In this document: piece after piece, positions 7,648-17,126 of the stretch
Layout: every line of letters begins with the position of its first letter
Position numbering within the stretch: the stretch's first letter is position 1
Origin: Beijerinckiaceae bacterium
Lineage (GTDB): Bacteria; Pseudomonadota; Alphaproteobacteria; Rhizobiales; Beijerinckiaceae
NCBI GenBank assembly: GCA_004298435.1
Contig: SCSF01000040.1
Coordinates: forward strand, 1-35,868
Length of the DNA stretch: 35,868 bases
Reading direction: 5' to 3'
The notes under the pieces: generated by a model
The model's input: only the letters and a program-made list of their open reading frames with translations
The model's database searches: none
What the model was told of the DNA's origin: nothing
Made by a program: the position numbers and the translations under genes

Positions 7648-10600
7648 TTACGCATCGGCCTGCGGCCAGCGCAGTTTTCCGCGGCCGACGCGCAAGGCTT
7701 CCACCAGCCTGGTGTTGCCGGCCAATCTACCCGAGAAGAGGCTGGGCTTGGGATCGACAGCCGACTTCTTGAATGCGGCGACCCGCTGGTAGTCGGGCGT
7801 CGCCAGCCAGGTCCGCCCGTCCCCTTCGTCGGTGACGATTCGATAGAGGCCGGCAGGCGGGGCGGCCGCGATGTCGAGCAGGCGCTTATAGTGTTCGACC
7901 GACCACTTCTGGATGCCGCCGCTGAGGGCTTCGGTGCGGAAGCGAGCCCATAGCGCGGCAGTGTCGGGTGTGGGCCAGTCGCCAGCGTCGGTGTAGGCCG
8001 TGATCTCGTCGGATTCGAGCCAGGCCCGCATCTCGGCGGGCGTGACGAAAACAGGCTTGGCATCTTCGATCGCCGCCATGGCCGCCCGCCGCGACGGAAG
8101 GCCCGCACGGATCAGCATCGACATCATGAATTGCGGGACGCCGGTTTCGACCGCGGCTGCGGCGCCGCCCGCCACCGTCTCCGGCGCCCAGCCGAGGGAC
8201 ATGCGGCGTGTACGAACAGCTTCCAACGCCCAGACCAAACGATAGGTGAAGGCCTCTTCGACAGCCCGCATGTTCTGCGGTCCGATCTTGGCGACGTCCT
8301 CGCCAGACACCCAACTGCGCAGGATGGCCTTCCAATTCGCCGGCAGCGTGTTCGCCTTGTCGGGGATGAAGGGCCGCATAAACAGCAGGCGCTCCCCGAG
8401 GCCGCCAAGCGCATCGACGAGTTCGTCGATATCTCCGCTCAGCGCCGCTTCGTCAGCCCGGTCGAGGAGTTCGGCCAGCTCGTCGGCCATGGCGTCGATG
8501 GTGAGGCCAGCTTCAAGCCCGACGCCCATGGCGAAATGTCCGCGCCGCGCCTGCGCCGTGGTGGTCTTCCAGATGAGATCGGCGCGCGCCTCAAACACCT
8601 TCTTGTGCAACGGGGCGACGTCCTCGTCCTCGCGGGCGATCTGGCGGGCCCAGAGCGACCCCTTGAGCGCCTCGTCCAAGAGCTTCGGTAGATCGGCGCG
8701 ATCAGAGTCGAGTGCTTCGATCAGCCCGAACACGGTCGCATCGAGACGCTCGACGATTTGCGAAAGCGGCTCCTCGTCAATGGTCTCTTCCTCATCATCG
8801 CCGCCGTCTTCATCGTCATCGCCATCGGTGTCGTATTCCGCGCCTGCCGCCAGGCGCTCGGCGACCTCGGCTTCCTCCTCGGGAGATCTCCAGGCTTCAC
8901 GGGCATTGGCGAGATATTCCCAGGCATCATCGCGATCCAGGACACCTTCGCGGGACAGGCGCTCAAGGATCACGGCGACGATCTGGATGAGGCCACTCTT
9001 TAGTGTGCGGGCCTTGGCGGAGGCGACCAGCTTTCGCCACTCCTTCTTTCGCCAATCGATCTTATCGAACATGACATGGACGATGAGGCCTTCGACGTCC
9101 ACGAAGGCGCGGCCAGCGCGGCCAGCGACGTTCGCGAACTCCTCGCCTTTGATCTTCTCGGACGCCCGATACAGCGCTGGCACCAACAGGACGGCGGCGT
9201 TGAGATTGAGGCCCTGCGACAGCGTCGGCGATGCGACGATGACCTTCAGGACACCGTCGGACAGAAGGGCTTCCAGTTCACGCAAGAACGGGTTTGGCAG
9301 CCGGCCATGGTGGATGGCGACGCCCGCCTTCAGGCAAGCGACAGCGGGATGGTCCTCGCCCAACCATTCTTTGCCCACCTCCATGGCGCGCGCGATCGAC
9401 GCTTCGTCTTCCAGCAGCGAATCCAGATAGCCACGCTTGCAGAGGTCCACGACCTGCTTGCCGTAGCTCTCGACCCAATTCGCCTGGGTGGAGAAGATCA
9501 GGGTCCGCTTGCCCTGGCCTGCGAATTCCCACGCCGCGAACAAGGCGAGGTGCGAGTTCTTGCGCGGATAGGGCTTCTTCTCCTTCCCGCGCGCTGGTTT
9601 CTGCACGACGAATTTGTCGAGGAAGGGCCCGTCGTCGTCGAGGTCGAGCCGGAGCAATGCGTCCTTGCCTCGCCAGGCGAGCGCGCCGAACCGCTGCCGT
9701 GTCGGGCGCCAGTCGGAGCGCACCGGCTCGCCCGGTTCGTCGGAGCGTATCCAGGCGGTGAGATCATCCAGCTCATCGCCGCTCGGCAGGATGGCGGAGA
9801 GGCAGACGATCCGGCGTTCGCTCGCGTCGGGGCGCCGAAGTAGGCGCTGCACGAGCGTCTCGTAACGGATTTCGCGCTCGCTCGGGCCGATCATGTGGCC
9901 TTCGTCGAGGACGATCAGGCCGACATCATCGATCAGCGACGGATCGCTTCGCAGCGCGAAGTCGAGCTTCTCGGGTGTCGCGATGATGATCTCGCGGGTG
10001 CGCAAGGCGTCTTCGTCGCCAGCTGAAAGACCGCTGGCGCCGTAAAGGGACGAGACGCTGAATCCGAGGGGCGCGAAGGTCTTTCTGAAGGACCGCTCGG
10101 TCTGGGCCGACAGGGCGCGCAGCGGCGTCACAATCAGCACTCTGCGCTCCGACGACAGCGTCATCAGCGCGGCGATCTCGGCCACCCGCGTCTTGCCGGC
10201 GCTGGTCGGCAAAGCGACGACCAGATCGTCAGTGACGTCCGTGGAACGCTGGGCCGCTTCGCGCTGCGATGGCCATAGCTCCACCTCGGAAGTTTTTCGC
10301 GCGTAGAGCGACGAGATGAAGAGCCGGCGCAGGTCCGGGTATTTTTCCTCCGTCCCCGCTGGCGGCTCCGTCGGCAGGGTCTGGTGCAGCGAATGCTGCC
10401 AGAGGTCGTCGATCAGGTGCCGGCAGAGATTCGACATCCACCACAGCGGTACATTCTCCGCATTGTCCGCCAGGTTGACCGCTGTGGCGAGCAATGCCCG
10501 TGCGCTATCGATGGGTTCGGGCTCGCCCGTCTCGAGCGCGAAGTCAAAATGCGCCAGGGCTCGGCAGATCGTCGTATTGAGGATGGTCGACAGCACCTCG

Positions 10601-11151
10601 TCGACGTCAGGTTCTTCGCCCCGTAGCGCCTCGGCGATCTGCTCATCACCATGAGCCCCGTCGTCCAACCACTCGCGAACGAAGCTGCGCAACTGGCCGA
10701 GATCGCGCAGGATCAGGTGTCGAATCGCCGTTTCGCCCGGCGAGGCATTGAGATCGGCCGCCGTCTCGTTGAAGAGCGAATAGGCGACGGCTGAGAAGCC
10801 GGCGAGATGATAGGCGGCGGCGGCGATGGTGCGACGGAAGCCGCGATCGGGCGATTCTGGATCGCCATTGCGTACCAGGGCTTCAAACGCGTTGGCAGCG
10901 CGCTCGAACGCCTTGCTGGTCAGATCCGAAGCGCCAGCTTGAGCACGCAGGGCCATCGCACCCCGCAACAGGGCGAAGCCATGTTCGGCGAGGTCGGTTT
11001 CGATCGTCGCGCCGAGGGGCGGCGCATTCGGCGGCAGGACGCCCTCCTCGCGCATCAGCGACCAAGCCGCGCCGCGATAGAGGAGGCGCCCAAGGATACC
11101 GTCGACGGTCGCTGTCGTCAGGAACGCCGTCAATTCATCAATCGTCTCCAA
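7648..11151 (-). CDS. hamB: HamB-like SF2 helicase of a Hachiman defence system
   Basis: A 1167-residue superfamily 2, Ski2-like helicase. Walker A is PTSAGKT (315-321), Walker B DEGH (416-419), motif III SAIL (about 452) and motif VI GRAGR (677-681). About 300 helical residues precede the motor, and a long C-terminal part includes a very acidic patch around residue 780. In Hachiman, HamB is an ATP-dependent helicase that holds the nuclease HamA inactive and releases it on sensing DNA damage or invading DNA. The first codons overlap the end of hamA by 14 bp, so the two are translationally coupled. The assignment rests on the pair, since a helicase of this size alone would be ambiguous. Confidence 0.87.
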   Translation of the reverse strand: METIDELTAFLTTATVDGILGRLLYRGAAWSLMREEGVLPPNAPPLGATIETDLAEHGFALLRGAMALRAQAGASDLTSKAFERAANAFEALVRNGDPESPDRGFRRTIAAAAYHLAGFSAVAYSLFNETAADLNASPGETAIRHLILRDLGQLRSFVREWLDDGAHGDEQIAEALRGEEPDVDEVLSTILNTTICRALAHFDFALETGEPEPIDSARALLATAVNLADNAENVPLWWMSNLCRHLIDDLWQHSLHQTLPTEPPAGTEEKYPDLRRLFISSLYARKTSEVELWPSQREAAQRSTDVTDDLVVALPTSAGKTRVAEIAALMTLSSERRVLIVTPLRALSAQTERSFRKTFAPLGFSVSSLYGASGLSAGDEDALRTREIIIATPEKLDFALRSDPSLIDDVGLIVLDEGHMIGPSEREIRYETLVQRLLRRPDASERRIVCLSAILPSGDELDDLTAWIRSDEPGEPVRSDWRPTRQRFGALAWRGKDALLRLDLDDDGPFLDKFVVQKPARGKEKKPYPRKNSHLALFAAWEFAGQGKRTLIFSTQANWVESYGKQVVDLCKRGYLDSLLEDEASIARAMEVGKEWLGEDHPAVACLKAGVAIHHGRLPNPFLRELEALLSDGVLKVIVASPTLSQGLNLNAAVLLVPALYRASEKIKGEEFANVAGRAGRAFVDVEGLIVHVMFDKIDWRKKEWRKLVASAKARTLKSGLIQIVAVILERLSREGVLDRDDAWEYLANAREAWRSPEEEAEVAERLAAGAEYDTDGDDDEDGGDDEEETIDEEPLSQIVERLDATVFGLIEALDSDRADLPKLLDEALKGSLWARQIAREDEDVAPLHKKVFEARADLIWKTTTAQARRGHFAMGVGLEAGLTIDAMADELAELLDRADEAALSGDIDELVDALGGLGERLLFMRPFIPDKANTLPANWKAILRSWVSGEDVAKIGPQNMRAVEEAFTYRLVWALEAVRTRRMSLGWAPETVAGGAAAAVETGVPQFMMSMLIRAGLPSRRAAMAAIEDAKPVFVTPAEMRAWLESDEITAYTDAGDWPTPDTAALWARFRTEALSGGIQKWSVEHYKRLLDIAAAPPAGLYRIVTDEGDGRTWLATPDYQRVAAFKKSAVDPKPSLFSGRLAGNTRLVEALRVGRGKLRWPQADA

Positions 11152-11920
11152 GGTCTTCCGCCTCCTGGTACATGGCCGCGATGAAGTCCTGGTGGTCTTC
11201 GACGTGAATGTTCACGACGTAGTGGTCACGATTGGTCCCCGTGCCGTCGAGGTCCTCCTTCAGTGAAGCGTGGGGGCCGTTGCCCGACACGGTGAAGAGC
11301 ATGTGGTCGATCCGATCGGCGCGAAGGGACTTCAGGCCCACCTCATCGCGGAGGCTGCGGCCCAGCGCGTTGTCGTCCGGATCGGTGCTCTCCAACAGGC
11401 GATTGGCGACGAACAGCAGCGAGTCGGGCGTGCAACGGCCGCTGTCGCGGTTCAGCACCTTGCGGGCGCTCGTGACGGTGGCTTTGCCGAGTACCTTGTT
11501 GCTCTTGGCTTCGCCTTTCAGAAGCCAGAGCTTCTCGCCGGCCCCATCGTACCCGGCGCCGATGAAGTCGTCGCCGCGCATGGCCATGTTGCGGCCGTCC
11601 TTGTAGCGGAGGCGGCGCACGGGGACGCGCAGACCGATCTCTTCCTCGACTAGCTCCGTCGCGAGAATCTCACCGAGATCGCCGGAGCGGCCTTTGGTGG
11701 TTTGCGGCATCGCTTCACCGAGAATCGCAGCCGCGACCTTGTATCCGAGCCGCTCCACGTCTTCGGCAATGCGTTCGAGTCGGTCATAATGCGAGCGGAT
11801 GGTCTCGGCGAGGTCATCGCGAATCTCATCGCGACCGCCGTCCTTTTCGACATACGTCCAATAGCGCTTCCGCTTGTCCTTTTCTTTCGTGGCTTCGCAC
11901 CACTTCTTATATAGCCCCAC
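11138..11920 (-). CDS. hamA: HamA-like nuclease (DUF1837) of a Hachiman defence system
   Basis: A 260-residue protein with the DUF1837 layout: GDLGE (80-84), VRRLRYKDGRNM (101-112), GDDFIG (116-121) and KGEAK (135-139). The acidic residues (Glu84, Asp117, Glu137) and Lys139 form a PD-(D/E)xK-like active site. In described Hachiman systems HamA degrades DNA in the cell once freed from HamB, giving abortive-type immunity. It overlaps hamB by 14 bp and starts 33 bp after the PHP-ATPase gene. The catalytic residues look intact, so the enzyme is probably active. Confidence 0.87.
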   Translation of the reverse strand: MGLYKKWCEATKEKDKRKRYWTYVEKDGGRDEIRDDLAETIRSHYDRLERIAEDVERLGYKVAAAILGEAMPQTTKGRSGDLGEILATELVEEEIGLRVPVRRLRYKDGRNMAMRGDDFIGAGYDGAGEKLWLLKGEAKSNKVLGKATVTSARKVLNRDSGRCTPDSLLFVANRLLESTDPDDNALGRSLRDEVGLKSLRADRIDHMLFTVSGNGPHASLKEDLDGTGTNRDHYVVNIHVEDHQDFIAAMYQEAEDLGDD

Positions 11921-11953
11921 GCCGCGCTCCCTTGCCGCTTAGATTAGACTCAT

Positions 11954-14932
11954 TCACCTCTCCAACCGGACCCGCAGCCTGCGGGCGCGCTCGCGGAAGG
12001 CAGCCTCGCCGCCCTCCAGAATGTCGCACACCGCCTTGCGAATTTCCGCGCTCTCAAGACCGCCCGACACATAGGTGATCGGCGGCAAGCCGCCCGAGGG
12101 ATGCGGACCCGCCGATGCGACGATGATCTGGTCCGCATCGGTGTTGATGACGAGGTTGGCGTTGTGCGTGACCATGATCACTTGGCGCTTCGCCTTGGCC
12201 GCGACAAACAGCGCCACCAACTCGTCGAACACGGACTTGGGATCGAGATTTTCTTCAGGCTGATCGATGATCAGCGGGCGATCGTCGGAATCGTCGAGAG
12301 CGAGGTAGAGCAACAGCAGCACGATCCCGCGCGTGCCCGGCGACAGCTTGCGAATGTCGACACCGTCGTAGGAGATCTCGTACCGGACCGTGATGTGATC
12401 GGTGCCGAAAAGCCAATGCGCGAACCGTTTCGACCAGGCCCGGAATTCGGCCTGCTGCGTGGGCGCAAAAGGTGCGTGAGACAGCAAGTCTCTCAGGTAT
12501 CTTGCCATGAATGCAGTCATGGCCGCCTGAACCTCCACCGCCGAGCCCGTTTCCCAGACCGGCTTGAGCGCTTCAGTGGCGGCCGCGATGAGAGAGCCCC
12601 TTCCGTAAAATGGGCCGGTCTTGCGCCGATCAAGGAGTTCTTCCTCCGCAACCGAGCCCCATGCTTGAACGTCGGCGATCCTGCGAACCGCGAAGCTGAG
12701 CTTCTTCAGTGTGCCTGACGATGCCGCAAGCCGCGCCATCAGCGGGGCGTAGAGTCCGGCCAGCGCGTTCTGTTCGTTGATGATCGCCTCGAATACCCGG
12801 CCATAGGTTTCGTCACGCTCGGTCTGAAGGTCTTTCCGGCGCACCGCCGCGCCTTGCGCATCCGTGAGCCGGGTTTCGAGGGTCTGGAGCGCGGAGTTCT
12901 CCTGCGCGATGCGGCCGGTCAGCGCCGCGTATTGATCGCGAACGACCTTATCGGCGCTGAACAGCGCCTCAAGACGCGTCATTTCGGCGGCGATCGGCGC
13001 GAGCGGAAGCGCCGAAAGATCGGCAGCGTCCGGAATCAAGGCGACGTTTTGGTCGCCGGGCGGCGGCGGAACGCCATTGAGCTTGCGGACCTCGCCATCG
13101 GCCCATGCGACGTAGGCTGTCAGGCTCTTGTCGACGTCGCCCTTGTAGATCAGCAGGAAATCGTCCCATTGCTGGTCGCTCATGCCGCTGGCGCCGTGTC
13201 GAGCTCGAGCTTGGCGCAACATCTCCGGCGCGCCGGTGGCGCGGACGCTTCGGACCTCGTCCTGCAGGGCGACGAAGGTGCGGCGCTGATTGCCGAAGGA
13301 CTGGATCTTGTTGCGGAGATTCTGGGCCGCCTCGCTGAGCCGCGTGTGGCGGGTGACCTGCGCCTCGGTGCCCTTGACGACGAGCTTGGCGCGATCGGCT
13401 GTGTAATCCGCGATCAGCTTCTTCTTCTGCCCGACTTGGGTGGTCAGCGTTGCGACAAGGCTTTCTTTCTCAAACTCAGTGGCGATGCGGTCCGAGATGT
13501 CGGCGATCGCCTCGGCCTCGCGCTCGTGCGCCTGCTGGAACCGCGAAGTCTGCTGGTCGCGCAGCTCGGCGAAATCGAGCGCCCATTCACGATCGTCCTG
13601 GGAATGCGACTCGAAGATCACGCGCTCAATCTCGTCAACCAGGCCGTCGGAGACGCCCTTGGCCGAGCAAAGCTCCTCGACGAATTGCTGGGAGAGATAC
13701 CGGGCGCGCGGAAAGGTCATATGGCCGTTGGCGTCGCTGCCATCCAGGGCGCGCGTCACCGTCGCGCCCCCGCCCCAGGTCAGCGTCGTCGATGCGTTGC
13801 CGATCAATTTGCGCGCCCGGGCTAAGAACGACGGGCTAATGTTCTCATCGGCGTTCCAGCCGGACGGCGAAATCGCGTCGCAGCCGGCCGCGATCACGTC
13901 GGCAAGGGCTGTCTTCCCCGACCCGCGCGCGCCGATGATAGCGACGAGGCCATGATTGAGGGGGATGTCGGGCGTGGTGGCCCAATCTGCATCGCCGACC
14001 CCGACGTGCGAGATGACCTGTGACGGCATCGCCGAGCCCGGCGGCTGCTCGCCGACATAGGCGCGCCCGTCAGGATCGATGCACGCCTGGCGGAGCGCGT
14101 CGAATTCGAGTCCACCCTTGATCCACGAGAAGCGGTTTCCGAATGGCGTCGCCACGTCGTCGAGCTTATGCGCGTCGCTCCCGTGCAGACACGGCTTCAG
14201 GCCGCCGTAGCGGGTGCGGATTTCATCGGGCCCGAGATCCCTCTGGCCCAACCAGAACTCACGCTGCGCCGAGCTGCCCGCGAAAATCACATGGGCGAAG
14301 CTCTCGATCTCGCGCCGGATCGTCTGATCCGCAGCTTCCCGCACGCCCGACGTGCCGTCCGTCGCGCCGCCGGCCACCGCGATAAGGATGTTCGTCTTCG
14401 CCCATCCGCTTTCTGAGAACACCTCGCGGAGCTTCTGGAAATTGACCTTGAACTGGTTGGCCCCATAGGCCAGCGCGGCCCGCTCGTCCGTAATGCTGGG
14501 ATCGGCTTTCTTGCCGAGCCGGATGAGATCGGCCCGCGTGCAATCGAAACGATCCTGCATGACGTTGAACTGCAAGCGCGACAGCAGACGCCGCAGCTCT
14601 TCGAGATGCTGCGGGTCCTCCTGGCTAACGAACAGGTGGACGTTGACGAAGCCGCCTTTCACTGTCGCGACGTCGAGCCGGAGCTCCACGTTAGGAAAGA
14701 CCAGCTTTGTGCTCGGCAGACGGCCGGCCGCCTTCTGCCGCAGCACCTCCTCGTATGTATCGGTCACGTAGTAGTCTGTGACCGCGATGGCCTCGATGAC
14801 CGGCTTGGCCTGTTCAAGCGCGGTCAGATAATCACCCCAAGCGTTCGGGCCGCTGAACTGATTGTTCATGACCGTGCCTGGTGCGTGGATATGCGGTTCC
14901 CATCTCCGCCATTCTGACCCTCTGCTGAGCAT
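11954..14932 (-). CDS. PHP-domain SMC/RecF-like ATPase (TrlF-type)
   Basis: A 992-residue protein in two parts. Residues 1-300 form a PHP-type phosphoesterase-like domain: HIHAPG (14-19) and GSDAH (251-255) are the metal-binding motifs at its two ends. Residues 320-992 form an ABC/SMC-type ATPase: Walker A GARGSGKT (334-341), a long helical middle rich in Glu, Arg and Ala (about 450-700, probable coiled coils), signature LSPGTRG, Walker B LIIDQPEE (about 887-894) and the H-loop VTHN. Databases call similar proteins TrlF-family or PHP-ATPase. They recur in defence islands, where the PHP part may cut nucleic acid or nucleotides. It lies 33 bp upstream of hamA and 20 bp downstream of the AAA_14 gene, all on the same strand. 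Confidence 0.85.
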   Translation of the reverse strand: MLSRGSEWRRWEPHIHAPGTVMNNQFSGPNAWGDYLTALEQAKPVIEAIAVTDYYVTDTYEEVLRQKAAGRLPSTKLVFPNVELRLDVATVKGGFVNVHLFVSQEDPQHLEELRRLLSRLQFNVMQDRFDCTRADLIRLGKKADPSITDERAALAYGANQFKVNFQKLREVFSESGWAKTNILIAVAGGATDGTSGVREAADQTIRREIESFAHVIFAGSSAQREFWLGQRDLGPDEIRTRYGGLKPCLHGSDAHKLDDVATPFGNRFSWIKGGLEFDALRQACIDPDGRAYVGEQPPGSAMPSQVISHVGVGDADWATTPDIPLNHGLVAIIGARGSGKTALADVIAAGCDAISPSGWNADENISPSFLARARKLIGNASTTLTWGGGATVTRALDGSDANGHMTFPRARYLSQQFVEELCSAKGVSDGLVDEIERVIFESHSQDDREWALDFAELRDQQTSRFQQAHEREAEAIADISDRIATEFEKESLVATLTTQVGQKKKLIADYTADRAKLVVKGTEAQVTRHTRLSEAAQNLRNKIQSFGNQRRTFVALQDEVRSVRATGAPEMLRQARARHGASGMSDQQWDDFLLIYKGDVDKSLTAYVAWADGEVRKLNGVPPPPGDQNVALIPDAADLSALPLAPIAAEMTRLEALFSADKVVRDQYAALTGRIAQENSALQTLETRLTDAQGAAVRRKDLQTERDETYGRVFEAIINEQNALAGLYAPLMARLAASSGTLKKLSFAVRRIADVQAWGSVAEEELLDRRKTGPFYGRGSLIAAATEALKPVWETGSAVEVQAAMTAFMARYLRDLLSHAPFAPTQQAEFRAWSKRFAHWLFGTDHITVRYEISYDGVDIRKLSPGTRGIVLLLLYLALDDSDDRPLIIDQPEENLDPKSVFDELVALFVAAKAKRQVIMVTHNANLVINTDADQIIVASAGPHPSGGLPPITYVSGGLESAEIRKAVCDILEGGEAAFRERARRLRVRLER

Positions 14933-14952
14933 CGTTTCCCCTTTCCCGGCGG

Positions 14953-16209
14953 CTATCTTGATTTATCCGCCTTGTTCGTCCGCATCTCTCCGTTCCAAAG
15001 GCTCGATAATGGCGCTGCTGCCAGCCTCTCGCCGAACGGCACGACGTCCGCGCTGTCGTAGAGGACGACACCGAAGGCAAAGCGGTCTCCGCAGGCCTCG
15101 GCCAACGCCCGCAGGCCCCCGAAATCACCGGCTTTGACCGTTGCGCTCGCCTTGACTTCGATGCCTGCGATCATCCCGTCATCGCGTTCCAGCACGATGT
15201 CCACCTCGCGCCCGTCCCGATCCCGAAAATGGTGAGGCGTCAGCCGCAGGTCCGAGGCCGTCATCAGCTTCAGAACCTCCGCGAACACGAAGCTTTCGAG
15301 CAGCGCGCCGAACGTGCTGCGATCCGCCTTGACCCTGTCGAAGGAAAGACCGCGCACAGTTGCTAGCAGGCCGGAATCGAGGAAGTGCAGCTTCGGCGTC
15401 TTGACGATGCGCTTGAGCGCATTGGTGAACCACGGTTGCACCGTCGCGATCAGGAACACCTGCTCAAGCAGCCCGACATAACGCTGCCCCGTCTTGTGGC
15501 TGACGTTGATGCCAGCGCCGAACTGCGAATAGTTGACCAACTGGCCGGAGTGCTCGGCCAGAAGCCTTACGAATTTCGGAAGTTCCGTCAGCTTCTCGAC
15601 ATCAGCGATATCCCTCAGATCGCGCGTCAGCACCGATGTGAGATAGGACCTCGACCAGTCCTGCCGCCGGCGCTCGCTGTCGCGACTGATGGCTTCGGGG
15701 AAACCGCCGAGCAGGACAAGCTGGACAAGGTCGTCGCCAAGGATTGCCCCCCGCTGGCTCCGGAGCTTTCCTGCGAAAAGATTCTCCAGGAAAGTCGGCG
15801 TCCGGCCTTCGACCTCGGCCCGTGCGAGCGGCAGCATCTGGATGGTCTCCATCCGGCCGGCCAGGCTGTCGGCGACCCGCGGCAAGGTCAGGACATTCGC
15901 CGAGCCGGTGAGCAGGAAGCGACCCGGCCGATAGTCCTCATCGACCGTCTTCTTGATGGCCAGCAGCAGGTCAGGCGCGCGCTGGATTTCGTCGATGATG
16001 GCCCGATCGAGGCCGCGGATGAAGCCGGCCGGATCGGACTGGGCGGCCTCAAGGACCGTTTGATCATCGAGCGTGATATAGGTCCGCCCGGCTTCTCCCA
16101 TTTTTCGGACGAGCGTGGTCTTGCCGGCACGGCGCGGGCCTACGATCAGGACCACCGGCGTATCAAAAAGGGCTTCCTCCGCCCGTCGCTCCACAAACCG
16201 CTCGAACAT
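14953..16209 (-). CDS. AAA_14 / DUF4143 ATPase
   Basis: A 418-residue ATP-binding protein of the widespread AAA_14–DUF4143 family. Walker A is GPRRAGKTT (24-32), Walker B AIIDEIQR (70-77) and LTGSANVL (100-107) the sensor-like segment. The second half is the DUF4143 winged-helix and PD-(D/E)xK-like part, with the late VDIVLERDD and GIEVKASATVK stretches matching the nuclease-like fold. Members are common near mobile and defence genes but have no firmly proven function. It is the first gene of the minus-strand operon and ends 20 bp before the PHP-ATPase. Its upstream region overlaps IS21-like repeats, so expression could come from an IS-borne promoter. Confidence 0.88.
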   Translation of the reverse strand: MFERFVERRAEEALFDTPVVLIVGPRRAGKTTLVRKMGEAGRTYITLDDQTVLEAAQSDPAGFIRGLDRAIIDEIQRAPDLLLAIKKTVDEDYRPGRFLLTGSANVLTLPRVADSLAGRMETIQMLPLARAEVEGRTPTFLENLFAGKLRSQRGAILGDDLVQLVLLGGFPEAISRDSERRRQDWSRSYLTSVLTRDLRDIADVEKLTELPKFVRLLAEHSGQLVNYSQFGAGINVSHKTGQRYVGLLEQVFLIATVQPWFTNALKRIVKTPKLHFLDSGLLATVRGLSFDRVKADRSTFGALLESFVFAEVLKLMTASDLRLTPHHFRDRDGREVDIVLERDDGMIAGIEVKASATVKAGDFGGLRALAEACGDRFAFGVVLYDSADVVPFGERLAAAPLSSLWNGEMRTNKADKSR

Positions 16210-16557
16210 GCCATCTCCGAATCCGGAAGATTGGAACTATCGATTCCGGCTGATTGGAAGTCAATGGCCCGCTGATTGGAAGTTACTGGACCGCGATCTG
16301 GAAGGGCCGGGAGGGGCAAGCTTCCCCCTGGTCGGCGCCGCGGTCGCCGACGCACCCCATTCTGTGGGGAGATCCCCCAGGGTGTGCCAAAACTTGAAGA
16401 TCGCCAAGTGACCGAGTCCGCGGCGATGCTGCCGACACTCTACGCCGCCGGTCTCAATCGCTCCGCGCCGCAGGCGTTCACCGCGTGGAGGATGTTGAAG
16501 GCTAAGATCGAGAGGGCCGCTTCCGCCTTTACAGGTCTGAGCACTCGGGTGAGGAAC
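16210..16557. other. intergenic region with IS21-like repeats, no gene seen
   Basis: This 348-bp stretch lies between merR and the defence operon. Its first 100 bp contain tandem TTGGAA/CTGGAA units (separate entry). The remainder has one open frame on the plus strand, but it continues into the merR shadow and its product matches nothing I recognise. I regard it as the scar of an insertion or recombination between the mercury and defence cassettes. Confidence 0.4.
16229..16304. repeat. four TTGGAA-type repeats at 22-23 bp spacing
   Basis: GATTGGAA occurs at 16229-16236. GCTGATTGGAAGT occurs twice, at 16249-16261 and 16271-16283, and a related GCGATCTGGAAG at 16293-16304. The period is 22-23 bp, about two helical turns. 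Multiple terminal repeats of this kind are the transposase binding sites at the ends of IS21-family elements. No istA or istB gene is in the window, so this would be a solo end or scar. It overlaps the upstream region of the AAA_14 gene. Confidence 0.45.
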
Positions 16558-16983
16558 CTATCCCCTTGGCGCTGGCGCGCGGGGCTCGGCGTAGAGGGTG
16601 TCGATCAGCGGACATCCTGGTTCCTGCCCTGCATCGCAAGCTCGGACGGAGTCGGCGAGAACCCGCTCCATCCGCTTGAGATCGGCGATCCGCGCTCGAA
16701 CGTCCTTCAGATGAACGGCGGCCAAGTCGCGTACCTCTGCGCAGGTGGTGTCTCCGCCAGCCGCCAAGCCAAGCAGCGCCCGCACCTCATTGAGTGTGAA
16801 GCCGAGTTCGCGGGCGCGGCGCACAAATCCGAGCCGGACCACATCCCCTCCGCCGTAACTGCGGTAGCGGCCTCGCCGAGGCGGTGCGGGCATCAAACCG
16901 ATCCGCTCGTAGTAGCGGATCGTCTCGATGTTGCAGCCCGTGCGCCGGGACAGTTCGCCAATCGGGATCGCGGTATCCGCCAT
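16558..16983 (-). CDS. merR: MerR mercury-responsive regulator
   Basis: A 141-residue MerR protein with an N-terminal winged helix (IGELSRRTGCNIETIRYYER, 8-27), a dimerisation helix and all three mercury ligands: Cys81, Cys116 and Cys124, at the spacing of Tn501 MerR (82, 117, 126). The C-terminal GCPLIDTL also follows the mercury branch of the family. It represses the divergent mer genes without Hg(II) and twists the promoter to activate with it. The gene is divergent from merC; the shared control region is 16984-17126. Confidence 0.95.
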   Translation of the reverse strand: MADTAIPIGELSRRTGCNIETIRYYERIGLMPAPPRRGRYRSYGGGDVVRLGFVRRARELGFTLNEVRALLGLAAGGDTTCAEVRDLAAVHLKDVRARIADLKRMERVLADSVRACDAGQEPGCPLIDTLYAEPRAPAPRG

Positions 16984-17010
16984 GCTGTCCTGCGCCTCTC
17001 AATTTTGGGC

Positions 17011-17041
17011 TTGAGTCTGTAGTCACTACAGACCGTATATA
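17011..17041 (+). promoter_or_regulatory. mer promoter and MerR operator
   Basis: The -35 is TTGAGT (17011-17016) and the -10 TATATA (17036-17041), with the 19-bp spacer diagnostic of MerR-controlled promoters. The spacer region holds a perfect dyad, GTCTGTAG (17015-17022) and CTACAGAC (17026-17033), around TCA, the expected MerR dimer site. It drives merC onwards; merR reads the other way from the same region. Confidence 0.9.
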
Positions 17042-17126
17042 GTGATCTTCAGCCCTCACGGGCAAGCTGCGGTCGTGATTGCAGCGTCGCTCTGACGGTT
17101 CCACTGAAGTCGCCGAGGCCATTCCG

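Noticed and set aside
8246..9430. 394-residue plus-strand frame (serine/arginine-rich)
   Set aside because: It is the antisense shadow of hamB with biased composition and no ribosome site; hamB has full helicase motifs.
12854..13825. 323-residue plus-strand frame
   Set aside because: Shadow of the PHP-ATPase coiled-coil region in a GC-rich gene.
16276..17022. 248-residue plus-strand frame across merR
   Set aside because: Mostly antisense to merR and running into the mer promoter; the merR cysteines and helix-turn-helix identify the real strand.
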